From: Lysinibacillus pakistanensis
Lineage (GTDB): Bacteria > Bacillota > Bacilli > Bacillales_A > Planococcaceae
DNA length: 64,000 nt
NCBI GenBank assembly: GCA_001312325.1
Contig: BBDJ01000003.1
Coordinates: 1-64,000, forward strand
Direction of reading: 5' to 3'
Shown: positions 55,899 through 64,000 of the stretch, one piece after another
How positions within the stretch are numbered: position 1 is the stretch's first letter
How the letters are laid out: each line of letters opens with the position of its first letter
Notes under the pieces: generated by a model
What the model was told of the DNA's origin: nothing
The model's input: the letters and a program-made list of their open reading frames with translations, nothing else
Databases searched by the model: none
Translations under genes and position numbers: made by a program

Positions 55899-57170
55899 TT
55901 GGACGTTACGCAACAAATAATACCTAAAATAAGGTTAACTATTAAAAATCTTGAAGATAGTAAAGAGAATCCTTTTTTTTGAATGGAAATTAGATAATAT
56001 GGGTCTTAATGCAGAAATAGTTAATGAGGAAATTGATGCATTCTTTGAATTACTTATTACTTTTCATTATTTTGAATACACCTTTAATCTTTCAGAAGAT
56101 AAAGAATTTAAACAAGAACTAGAGCAAAATAAAAAAAATCTTTTAAATCAATTTTTTTTCTGATGTAAAAATGTCGATATTAAATGATGCTTTAGTTAAT
56201 TTAATAGATTTCTTTAGTAATAAAAAAAGAAATACATCTGAATCATAATACTGAAATTGTTAAAGAATTATTTTTTTGATTTTAAAACTTTCGAAGAAAA
56301 AGTTAACCAATATATGTCAGAAATTAATTTTCAAGAAACAGAGGCTTTATTGGAAGTAGTTCATATGAATAGGACTAATATCAATTTAAAAGTACCTAAA
56401 ATAATTTTCCCCTGGTATATATATGCTTTGACCAACACTTATAAAATATTACCTAAATATTCAGATGATAAAGAAATTAATATAGTTCAAGAGAGATACA
56501 TACCTTTAAAACAGATTAGAAGTAGAAATGCTCAAGAGATGGAATTACTTGATAAATCGCAGAGGGATTTTAAATCATTTATTAAATCTTTAAAAGTTAA
56601 TACTATTTATAACCAATCACTTAATTTGTATTTATTCAATGAAACAACGAATTTATATGATATTTTTAATTTAGTTAACAACAAAAAAAGAAACATTAGA
56701 GAATGAAAATTTTAAAACACTCTTTTCAGAGTTTTTGAAGAGTGGAGAATGGTATACGATTAGGGAAGCGAATTTTCAAGAAGTAAGTAGGATGGCAAAT
56801 ATAAATAGCTTTGGTGTCAAAACTCTACTTATTAATGAATTTGAAAGTAAAAAGTTATTTAATAATGAAGAAATCTGGGATATTTATAATCAAATTTTTA
56901 AATTCTGTAAAAGTAATTTATTGAATAAAATTCATGAAGATTTTCTTTTAGCCCTCAAACATATACCAGAAAAGATACGTTTAGACTTTGCTATATATCG
57001 TATTTTTTTCAAAAGAAGAACCCTTTGAAGATATTATTGAGAATGTTCTTGAAGGAGAATTGAACATCTACGCTCCTTCAGCCGATAACAACCAAGAAAA
57101 CTATTTGTTTGATGCATATGCTGATGCGTATAAAAAGTTTTATGAATCTAAAAATAAAAAATCAGAATAA
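55899..57170 (+). CDS. unrecognised protein of about 424 aa, island cargo
   Basis: TTG 55899 follows GGGAGGA with 8-base spacing. The corrected chain reads LDVTQQIIPKIRLTIKNLED, DAFFELLITFHYFEYTFNLS, later NLKVPKIIFPWYIYALTNTY, SRNAQEMELLDKSQRDFKSF, WYTIREANFQEVSRMANINS and the end DAYADAYKKFYESKNKKSE. Mostly helical, AT-rich and lysine-rich, with no membrane segment or catalytic motif I recognise. Frame breaks at A/T runs near 55975, 56140, 56230, 56265, 56690 and 57005. Followed by a strong terminator. A defence or phage-interference role is only a guess from context. Confidence 0.65.
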
Positions 57171-57194
57171 ATTGTATTAATTCCTATACATTTT

Positions 57195-57238
57195 AAAACG
57201 TTCATCTTGATTAATATCAGAGATGAACGTTTTATTTT
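57195..57238 (+). terminator. terminator after the 424-aa gene
   Basis: AAAACGTTCATCT (57195-57207) pairs with AGATGAACGTTTT (57221-57233), followed by ATTTTA. Confidence 0.88.
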
Positions 57239-57407
57239 AGTGAAACAGTAGTGACTATATTCTTATGTTTGTTGTAATATAATATAACTTGTGTGAAAAT
57301 ATAAGGGTGGAATCAGAAGTTTTATAAGAGGTTCAGTAGTTTATTTATCTTCTTTTTTTTACTTGAAAAATAATTGCTCAATATATTTTATAAAATGGAG
57401 GTAGTAT

Positions 57408-58556
57408 ATGCCAGTATGTGGTCAATGCAAATGTCATAATAGTTTAGGGACAAGAACGTGTAAACAATGTGGGCAGACAATTATTCAAGATGAAGGGAGG
57501 TCTTGTCCTAGGTGCTCTGAATATTGTGGACCCTTTTCGCAAAATTGTAGAAAGTGTGGTTATGATTTTACAAAAAGGACAATAAGGAAACCTCCATCTA
57601 AATCTAGCCGCCCTGTGAAAAAAATCAGTAAAAGTAAATGCCGATAGAAATAATTTAGTCGAATTGGCTTTTTCGGAGCAACGTAATGGATATTTAAAGC
57701 ATAATGATATGAATGGAATTAATAGACCTGAATATGCAAAAGAAAAAAATTCGATTTTTGGGACCAGTTGATCCATTTATAAAAGAAACACTTTATGAAA
57801 ACTATGAAATTATTGCAGAGAATTTAAAAGTATATCCTACAATTGTAGTGTATCCACGTGGTACCAAATTATCTGGAGGATATTTGGGCTTTTATATAGA
57901 AAGTTCACATGAAGTAGAAATTGTTGATACAGATTATCTTATTTCTATGTTAGCACATGAAATGAGACATGCTTATCAGTACATATATTTCCCTGATTTA
58001 TTTTTTGGAGAACAAATTACAAGTGCGGAAGAATATATTCAAGCGAGAACAGAATTAGACGCTAGACAATACGCAAGGGACTATTGCATTTATCGTAAGT
58101 ATTTCGATGATTACGAGATTCTTGAATATACTGAGTCTCAATTTAAATTATTTTTAGCAGGAAAAATAACAGCCAAAGATATTGGCCTAGATGAAAATTA
58201 TTACGAGAAAAATCCTGTGTATCCCGAAAAAGTTTCTAGGAATTATCATAAAGAGCAACAGTACGTTTGTGTAGAAAAAAAGAAAGCCAACACAAACATC
58301 ATTGCATTCAAGCCCCACAAAATCATTCAGTTTAGATTTTAATTTTAAGTTTTGGCTAATGTGGATGTTCTGGCCAATTACACTTCTTTGGATTTCATTT
58401 AAGCTACTTCGAAAGGCATGTGTTTGGTCCATCGATTTTATTAGCGATTTATGGTTTGATTTACGTTATGACAGATGGCTATTTGTGAAGAAGGTACTCA
58501 TAATAATTGGCATTCTACTAGCAATAATCGTTGGAATTGGGATGTTAGCTTCTTGA
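57408..58556 (+). CDS. zinc-ribbon / HEMRH metallopeptidase-like / membrane protein
   Basis: Corrected to one protein of about 382 aa. Residues 1-60: two zinc ribbons (CGQCKCHNSLGTRTCKQCGQ and CPRCSEYCGPFSQNCRKCGY). Linker with RNNLVELAFSEQRNGYLK. Residues 110-290: a domain with VYPTIVVYPRGTKLSGGYLG and SMLAHEMRHAYQYIYF, an HExxH zinc-peptidase motif, and ARTELDARQYARDYC, which may supply the third ligand. C-terminus: membrane segments FKFWLMWMFWPITLLWISFK and VLIIIGILLAIIVGIGMLA. Frame breaks at A runs near 57623, 57745 and 58278. ATG 57408 follows TGGAGG. Function unknown; the domain order is unusual. Confidence 0.75.
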
Positions 58557-58649
58557 ATATACTACTAAGCAATAATAAAAAATCGGTGATGATTGAATAC
58601 AAAAAAAACACTTTAAGTGACTCGTTTAAAATTTATTGGGGTGAAATTC

Positions 58650-59448
58650 ATGATCAAGAAAAATAGATTAATAGTTATTTTATGTTGTGTTTCTTTGGGG
58701 ATTCTTGGAGGATGTAGAGAAGATTCCGAAGAAAAAGCTGCAAGTCAAGCTCTTGAGCAAAAAAAATAATGCAGAAGAAAATGCTCAAAATCTAAAATAT
58801 TTCAATTCAGCAGATACTTTAGAGGATCAAGGTGATTTTGAAGCTGCTATTGAAAGCTTAGATCAAATCACTAAAAATTTTGAGAAATATTCTTTAGTAA
58901 AGAAACGTAAAAAAAGAATTAGAGAATGAAATATTATTTCGTAATGCACAGGTAAGTTTAGAAAATATGGAGTATGAAAAAGCGATTGAATTATATAAAG
59001 ATATTTCTAAAAGCTACTCTCGATATGATGAGGTTAAGCAAGCCTTGAAAACTGTTACAACCTCTTATGAGGTAAGTCAATCTAAGACAGTAGGATATTT
59101 GGAGTTAAAAAAAGGATAGTAAAAAAATTTAAAGGTGACATGTTTTTTTTTGAGGGAACTATTGTAAATATCCAACAAAAAGGTAAAAAACATTCATGGT
59201 TATTGCTACAAAAAATACGGGGGATGATTATTATATTGGAGATGATATTTTAGTCTATTATGATGGAGTTATTGACGCTTTAGAAAATGATTACATTAAC
59301 ATACATGTTAATTATGCAGGGGAACTATGGTAGCGCCTTTAAAAAGGTAGCAAAGTTTTTAGGAGAGTCGATAATGTTTGAGTACAGTGGAGATACATTC
59401 ATAAATCAGGCGCCTGTTATAGAAGCTAAATATATTAATTACTATTAA
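58650..59448 (+). CDS. lipoprotein with TPR-like repeats
   Basis: A signal peptide with lipobox (CCVSLGILGGCRED) gives a lipid anchor at Cys22. Residues 45-130 hold two TPR-like hairpins: FNSADTLEDQGDFEAAIESL and RNAQVSLENMEYEKAIELYK. The corrected C-terminal half is a beta-rich domain: GDMFFFEGTIVNIQQKGKNI, DDYYIGDDILVYYDGVIDAL, ending FINQAPVIEAKYINYY. About 265 aa. Frame breaks at A/T runs near 58765, 58913, 59113, 59150, 59195 and 59330. ATG 58650 follows GGGGTG. Next to the membrane peptidase, so both may act at the cell surface. Confidence 0.7.
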
Positions 59449-59479
59449 CTAAAAAATTTATGATAGATAAATATGATGG

Positions 59480-59525
59480 AAAGAGTTATTAATACAAATT
59501 CTAAGCATTAATAACTCTTTGTTTA
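59480..59525. terminator. bidirectional terminator after the lipoprotein gene
   Basis: A perfect 14-bp stem, AAAGAGTTATTAAT (59480-59493) with ATTAATAACTCTTT (59507-59520), then TGTTT. Confidence 0.88.
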
Positions 59526-59578
59526 ATATGAACTCAATAAGAAAGGAACTAATAATAGTAAGATAAATCCTAATTTTA

Positions 59579-59665
59579 TCAATTTATCCATTTTTTATTT
59601 TGAATAATTTCTCTTACTTCATTGATTATCACTACAGCAACGGACACAAGAATTCTTTCAAGCAT
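59579..59665 (-). CDS. possible 28-aa small protein
   Basis: ATG 59665 after AAGGTGGTGA, reading MLERILVSVAVVIINEVREI and then IQNKKWIN, stop at 59579. A short hydrophobic stretch followed by a charged end. Good ribosome site, but too short for composition to decide. It could be a small toxin-like or leader peptide. Confidence 0.4.
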   Translation of the reverse strand: MLERILVSVAVVIINEVREIIQNKKWIN

Positions 59666-59798
59666 ATTTATCACCACCTTAATTACTTATAAATCTATTG
59701 GAGATACAAATCCATTTGGTGTAAATAGAATTGGAGTTGGAATAAATACATAGCGGCTTTCATTGAAAGTATTTTCATAGCAGCTATTTAATGTATCT

Positions 59799-60324
59799 TT
59801 ACATATTTCCAGATTCTTTAAGAGAATGGAATGTATCTGTGCAGATGATAAGATGATCAAGTATATCTACCCCAAGGATTTCTCCTGCATGAACTAAGCG
59901 CTTTGTAACCTCGATGTCTTCAGGACTTGGATTAGATACATTGCTGGGGTGGTTATGAGCAACAATTGCTGAAGCGGCATTACTAAGCAAAGCGGGTTTC
60001 AATACCTCCCTAGGATGAACTATACTAGCATTAAGACTTCCAATATGCACTACCTGTATGCAAGTTGGTTGGTTCTTTGTGTCAAGGCAAAGAACAACGA
60101 AATGCTCTCGATCTACATCACCTAGGAAGTCACGAATCAGTTCATAGGCACAACGGGGCGAACGTATTTTACGATTTTTGTAAAGTAATGTTTTTTTCTC
60201 TTACCAATTTTACTTGTACAATATTTACACGTTTTGCTGGTACTACTTTTACTTGTTTCTCCATGCAGAAGCCCTCTTCTAGTAGTTCTAGTTGCGTTGT
60301 TTTTCGTAATTCATATACATTCAT
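59799..60324 (-). CDS. radC: RadC-family JAB/MPN-domain protein
   Basis: A JAMM-fold protein common on mobile elements; a role in DNA repair is doubtful. Corrected N-terminus MNVYELRKTTQLELLEEGFC, then REHFVVLCLDTKNQPT, HIGSLNASIVHPREVLKPAL and the metal motif VAHNHPSNVSNPSPEDIEVT, ending ILDHLIICTDTFHSLKESG. About 175 aa, lacking the N-terminal HhH domain of long RadC. Frame breaks near 60050 and 60190. ATG 60324 follows AAAGGAGGA. Confidence 0.88.
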
Positions 60325-60361
60325 ATGAATTCCTCCTTTTAATAGTTTAGTTCAATGGCAA

Positions 60362-60398
60362 AAGCCATAACATCTATTCCAGATGTTATGGCTTCTTC
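60362..60398 (-). terminator. probable terminator of the ASCH-protein gene
   Basis: A perfect 14-bp stem, AAGCCATAACATCT with AGATGTTATGGCTT, around ATTCC. On the minus strand it is followed by TTTTGCC. It separates the ASCH gene from radC. Confidence 0.7.
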
Positions 60399-60504
60399 CA
60401 GTTGATAATATATATTTATAATTTCTCTTATTACATATTCTTCTCCGATTTCCTAACAGTAACACACGTTTGATAAATTAGTTTCTATTTATTTTAAAAC
60501 ATAT

Positions 60505-60924
60505 TTACCATATCTTTTTCATATCAACATTATTCAAAAATAATTTTAATTTAGGGATTGAGTCCAAGTATATAAACGACTGTGGTATTATAAAATTAAA
60601 ATTGCTTTTTAGATCCTCTAAACTAATTGGGTTAAATTCGTATATGTTGATAATTGGATAGGCTATCTTACAATTCATTTCACCACTATTAAATCTTTCT
60701 TTTCCATAGGTATCTTCTATAATTATGTTTGGTAATACAATTGGTTCATCCACTACTAAAACGTAACTTAATTCTTTAATAGGTGTTGTTTCGTAAACAC
60801 ATATATATTTCACAGTTTTTTTTGGTATAACATTCCTAAATTCATGAATTTTCTCCTTAGAGAATAATAAAGACTTAAATTTAGGCTTTATGCTAACTAT
60901 AATACAATTGTCCAAATTTTTCAT
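60505..60924 (-). CDS. ASCH/PUA-like domain protein
   Basis: 139 aa, intact. The N-terminus MKNLDNCIIVSIKPKFKSLL, FSKEKIHEFRNVIPKKTVKY and ICVYETTPIKELSYVLVVDE match the pattern of ASCH-type proteins (SIKP...YEFR....V..I.IY.T.PI). These bind RNA or modified nucleic acids and often sit beside restriction or phage genes. ATG 60924 is almost touching AGAGGGG; TTG 60918 is better spaced and may be the true start. Divergent from the restriction endonuclease gene. Confidence 0.7.
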   Translation of the reverse strand: MKNLDNCIIVSIKPKFKSLLFSKEKIHEFRNVIPKKTVKYICVYETTPIKELSYVLVVDEPIVLPNIIIEDTYGKERFNSGEMNCKIAYPIINIYEFNPISLEDLKSNFNFIIPQSFIYLDSIPKLKLFLNNVDMKKIW

Positions 60925-60986
60925 TCCCCTCTATTTATTACTACTTTTCTATTATATAATTTGTATAAAGAAAGGTGGTTTTAAAT

Positions 60987-61898
60987 GTGATTCCTAAAGA
61001 TCAAATAAGTGTATTCTTAAATATTTATTTTTTTTGAATTGGAACGTTACTTAAATCAGTTTTGCCTTGAAGAGTTAAAAAAAAGTCACATTCCATTCAG
61101 ATGAAGCTAATACTGATAGACCTCTAAAAGAATCTATAAAAAAATATTTTACAAACGAAATTCAATAATATTCCAAATAACTTATACAATAAAACACTTG
61201 AGTTATACGATCAAGAGGAAAACCTTGTATCATCCTATGAATATAAAGATTATTTCAATTTTAAAGTTACAAGAATTCTTTTACCCAATGAAATTACAGA
61301 GGAATTAAAAATTCATTTACGTAGACCGAATGTTGTATACACACACCCTGATCTATTATTAATTGTTACGGATGGTAAAACTCATTACTTAGTACCATTA
61401 GAATTAAAATCTACAAAAGATAATAGTATTCCTGGTTCAAGTGTTCAGCAAATTCAGGGTGATGAGTGGGTTATTTTTGTAAAACATACAACTAAAAGTT
61501 TTAACGTAACTATTGGAAGATATTTATGGGCTGTAAATGAGAACATGCAGTTTCCAGATAGAAGTCCTCGCCCCTCAGTTTCTTTTAAAACGATACTAGA
61601 TTGGAACGATGAATTCATTAATCATGATACTGAGAGTCTAAAAATAAAGTATCCTATTGATTTAATAAATAAAAAAAACAGGAACTTATTAATGATTGGC
61701 AAAATGTATTAGTGAATAGATGGCTAGATGTTATTGCAATACCTAGTACTAAAAAGAAAGTTCCTTGGTTCAACCATACAATAAAAAAAATTCACTTTAA
61801 AATTATTGGAAAGCTACGAACAATTAAGCCCTTTAGACCAAAAGAAATTATTAAATAAACTTAAAACCGAAATTGAAAATGAAAAAAGCACAGATTAA
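60987..61898 (+). CDS. type II restriction endonuclease, PD-(D/E)xK type
   Basis: Corrected product about 300 aa: IPKDQISVFLNIYFFELERY at the N-terminus, then THPDLLLIVTDGKTHYLVPL followed by ELKSTKDNSIPGSSVQQIQG. This supplies D-x(n)-E-x-K, the catalytic core of many restriction enzymes. After it: FNVTIGRYLWAVNEN and a C-terminal FTLKLLESYEQLSPLDQKKL. GTG 60987 follows AAAGGTGG. Frame breaks at A/T runs near 61033, 61085, 61165, 61680 and 61795. Convergent with a cytosine methyltransferase, its expected partner. Recognition site unknown. Confidence 0.82.
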
Positions 61899-61917
61899 AG
61901 GGAAGAATACATAATAT

Positions 61918-61952
61918 AAAGAGGTGGATGAAAGATTTCATCCACTCTTTAT
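61918..61952. terminator. bidirectional terminator between restriction and methyltransferase genes
   Basis: AAAGAG-TGGATGAAA and TTTCATCCACTCTTT arms with one bulge and a 3-base loop. Confidence 0.88.
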
Positions 61953-61958
61953 ATTGCT

Positions 61959-63047
61959 TTATTTAGTTAAAGAATAATAAAGAGCATTTGCAATGTGCCA
62001 TGCTAATACAGGAGGTACAGCATTACCTATTTGCTTATATGCACTCGAGGCTGCACATGGGAAATCAAAATCATCGGGGAAAGATTGAAGTCGAGCACAT
62101 TCTCTAACAGATAATCTTCTCCAAGTTGTCATATCATTTTCATCATCACCTATAGTTTTATAATGACCTTCAATATTACCATGGTGCTCGGAACGTATAG
62201 TCGGTGCAATACTATCAGCTTTTATCCGTGTATTCCCTTGCATTTTTTTTACCTTCATAAAATTTTGCTTTTGAATAATCTTTAGTTCTATGATTAGGAA
62301 CTTTTGGATCATCTAATTTATCCCATAAATCATCAATAGCTTGTGACGAGGTAATCCAATTTTCTTGAGAATGAGTTTCTTTTGGTAAATAAGCCTCTAC
62401 GCCTTTCAAGTCATTACGTATTCCATAAATAATAACCCTTTCTCGATTTTGTGGTACACCATAATTAGCTGCATGGAATAGGTGGAAATAAACTTCATAA
62501 CCACTTTCTTCAAAATCTTCTATTATAGTTTTTAAAATTAACCCATCTTCCATCATTAATAAATTTTTCACATTTTCAGCAATAAATGCTTTTGGTTTAA
62601 CGGTATCAATAACCCTTTTCATTTGTAAATATAATCTACCTCGTTCAACAGATAACCCTTGTCTTTTACCTGCTAGACTAAAATCTTGGCATGGAAACCC
62701 ACCTATTACTATATCTGCTTTAGGGAATTTTTCAGAAGGTACTTTATTGATATCTTCACAAACAATATGCTCACCAAAATGGTATTTATATGTCTCGGCT
62801 GCTTTTTCAACAATTTCATTAGCCCAAATAATTTCAAAATTGTTTTTTGGATACTTTTTTTAGCTAAAAATTCAAATTCACCTCTAAAACCTAGGTCAAG
62901 TCCTCCACAACCTGAAAATAGGGATAACACAGTAAATTTATCACTAGATTGAATTGTGTTAAAAGTATCAACATAATTTGTAATTCTATGTTTGTTGTTA
63001 AATTCTTGAAAATTATGTTCTATTTCTTCAAATAACTCTAATTGCAT
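61959..63047 (-). CDS. DNA (cytosine-5)-methyltransferase
   Basis: Protects the host from the convergent nuclease. All main C5-methyltransferase motifs are visible after frame correction: I LSLFSGCGGLDLGFRG, IV IGGFPCQDFSLAGKRQGLS with the catalytic Cys, VI AFIAENVKNLL, VIII NYGVPQNRERVIIYG, IX WRRLSVRECARLQSFPDD and X YKQIGNAVPPVLAWHIANAL. The target-recognition region lies about 62150-62400 and contains DSIAPTIRSEHHGNIEGHYK. About 362 aa. Frame breaks near 62860 and 62245. Confidence 0.95.
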
Positions 63048-63421
63048 TTATATTCCTCCTGATATATTTTTCAATTCAAAGGTACTTGGATTAAAAAAAT
63101 ATGCTACATTATATTTTAATATAAAATTTGTTTAACAGCTATTCATTTATACTTTGATATAATTAATATCACATTACTTCTAAGTACATAACAACCATTA
63201 TTATACAGTTTTTAGAAACTTAATAATAATTGTCTATTGATAAAGAAAAACTGAATGGTACTTTCTTCTAAAAATAGGATGGTTGAGCTCTAACTTATAT
63301 ATTTTAAATTGTCCCCGCAACACAATTTTTCATCAGACGTAGTCAAATACGTAGTCAAACAAATTAAATAGTAGCTAATATACTTGAAAACTTTAGCATT
63401 ATAGCGTTTTATTAAACGGTA
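63048..63421. other. right end of the island, non-coding
   Basis: No gene is recognised. It contains two GTAGTCAAA repeats (63340-63359) matching repeats at the left end, and GTCCCCGCAAC (63311-63321), the near inverse of GTTGCGGGGGC at 52833-52843. Candidate recombinase or excisionase sites. Confidence 0.5.
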
Positions 63422-63444
63422 GGTTCGACTCCCGCCGTCTCCAT
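63422..63444 (+). repeat. attR core: right 23-bp direct repeat of the island
   Basis: Identical to 51482-51504. The flanking bases differ on both sides, which fixes the size of the shared core. Confidence 0.93.
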
Positions 63445-63815
63445 AAATTACCAGCCTGTAAACGGCGGTATATCAACGATTTTCGAGGTTAGGGATATTG
63501 AATGGGAGTTGAACTCTTGTTGAATATCCCTATTTCACTCTGACACAAAATGATCTAGTTGAGTATTTGTTTAATTCCTAATAATTCCATTATGAATAAT
63601 TTTAAAATTAAGCAATAAAATTTTTATTCGCATCATAATCAACTATATGGAAACAATGAATATAATAGTACCATCTGAAAGTTTTTTTTGAATTATTATT
63701 TTTTTTGCTATTAAAAAGATAAACGAGGAATAAAAAAATAAATAATGACTAAAACTGTTTTACTATTGTTCACAATATTCTATTCGCTAAGATAATAGTA
63801 CGAGGGGTGTTATTT
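63445..63815. other. host DNA after the island, with a hairpin
   Basis: AGGGATATT and AATATCCCT arms (63493-63532) form a hairpin that was probably the original downstream terminator region of ssrA. A weak promoter (TTCACA at 63769, GATAAT at 63791) precedes the next gene. Otherwise AT-rich and empty. Confidence 0.5.
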
Positions 63816-64000
63816 ATGAAATCATTGAATCTGATTTCACAAGAAGAGCGTCGTAAACGTATTCAGTTTGCAGTTGGCATGGCAGCTATCGATGGTGGAA
63901 AACCTACTGCTTTCACACAAAACTTACTGGACCAATATGAAAAAGGTGAAGTAACAACAAGTTATCTAAAACAAGCTATTATTGAAAAGTATGCAAGGGC
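63816..64000 (+). CDS. VbhA-like antitoxin (partial, cut by window end)
   Basis: The 61 visible codons start MKSLNLISQEERRKRIQFAV and continue GMAAIDGGKPTAFTQNLLDQ, then YEKGEVTTSYLKQAIIEKYA. The spacing of A-x-I-x-G, a central leucine, Y-x-x-G-E-[IV] and a final helix matches the antitoxin domain that precedes Fic AMP-transferase toxins (VbhA/VbhT type). ATG 63816 follows GAGGGGTG. A fic gene would be expected just beyond the window. Family assignment is by pattern only. Confidence 0.55.
   Translation, partial: MKSLNLISQEERRKRIQFAVGMAAIDGGKPTAFTQNLLDQYEKGEVTTSYLKQAIIEKYAR

Larger units (their letters stand above)
51482..63444. mobile_element. integrated genomic island of about 11.9 kb in ssrA
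   Basis: Bounded by perfect 23-bp direct repeats, with the integrase gene next to the ssrA end. Leftward genes: integrase, HTH/excisionase-like protein, D5-type helicase and an unknown protein. Rightward genes: an unknown protein of about 424 aa, a zinc-ribbon peptidase and a lipoprotein. Then radC, an ASCH protein and a type II restriction-modification pair. No conjugation, capsid or terminase gene is seen. Size, integrase plus D5 helicase and lack of structural genes resemble phage satellites of Gram-positive bacteria or small self-replicating integrative elements. Confidence 0.9.

Noticed and set aside
61959..63047. Naming the methyltransferase specificity from its recognition domain
   Set aside because: The target-recognition region alone does not let me assign a site with confidence, so none is given.

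Overview
The window looks like chromosome from a Lysinibacillus-type member of the Bacillaceae/Planococcaceae. The evidence is low-GC DNA with AGGAGG-type ribosome sites and frequent TTG/GTG starts. Gene order also fits: hisZGDBHFI, then yvcD-trxB-yvcI-rapZ-yvcK-whiA-crh, clpP, cggR-gapA-pgk-tpiA-gpmI-eno, dltXABCD, and secG-est-rnr-smpB-ssrA are all Bacillales arrangements. The tmRNA encodes the tag GKQQNLAFAA. The genus is inferred, not proven.

Layout. 0.5-6.2 kb: a compact histidine operon with translational overlaps but no hisA. 6.3-13.1 kb: a TPR protein, thioredoxin reductase, a Nudix hydrolase, RapZ, YvcK, WhiA and Crh; clpP is convergent. 14.2 kb: tRNA-Arg(CCG). 14.7-17.1 kb: a polar amino acid ABC importer. 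17.1-19.2 kb: a CotF-like spore protein and a LemA/TPM-domain pair. 19.4-21.7 kb: a second histidyl-tRNA synthetase-like gene beside an EamA transporter. 22.2-27.2 kb: a secreted S9 peptidase with an SLH-like N-terminus, a MocR regulator divergent from an EamA exporter, and a glutaredoxin-like protein. 27.9-35.6 kb: CggR and the central glycolytic genes. 35.8-39.1 kb: an SDR enzyme and a MarR-controlled efflux pump. 39.1-45.8 kb: a decayed acetyltransferase, the dlt operon and a secreted alkaline phosphatase. 46.5-51.5 kb: secG-est-rnr-smpB-ssrA.

51.5-63.4 kb: an integrated element of about 11.9 kb in the 3' end of ssrA, bounded by 23-bp direct repeats. The left arm reads leftward: a tyrosine integrase, a small HTH/excisionase-like protein, a D5-type helicase and an unknown protein. 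The rightward cargo is an unrecognised protein of about 424 aa, a zinc-ribbon/HEMRH-peptidase/membrane fusion and a TPR lipoprotein. Beyond these lie RadC and a type II restriction-modification island (5-methylcytosine methyltransferase, PD-(D/E)xK nuclease, ASCH-domain protein). It resembles a phage-satellite or integrative replicating island carrying defence genes. After the right repeat, a VbhA-like antitoxin gene is cut by the window end.

Two features dominate. First, more than half of the genes have frame breaks, nearly all at A/T runs of six or more, while genes without such runs (gpmI, pgk, hisG, hisH, the ABC ATPase) are intact. Sequencing or assembly error is far likelier than real pseudogenes, so I give full corrected extents. 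Second, families of short intergenic tandem repeats with a 21-bp period follow several terminators.
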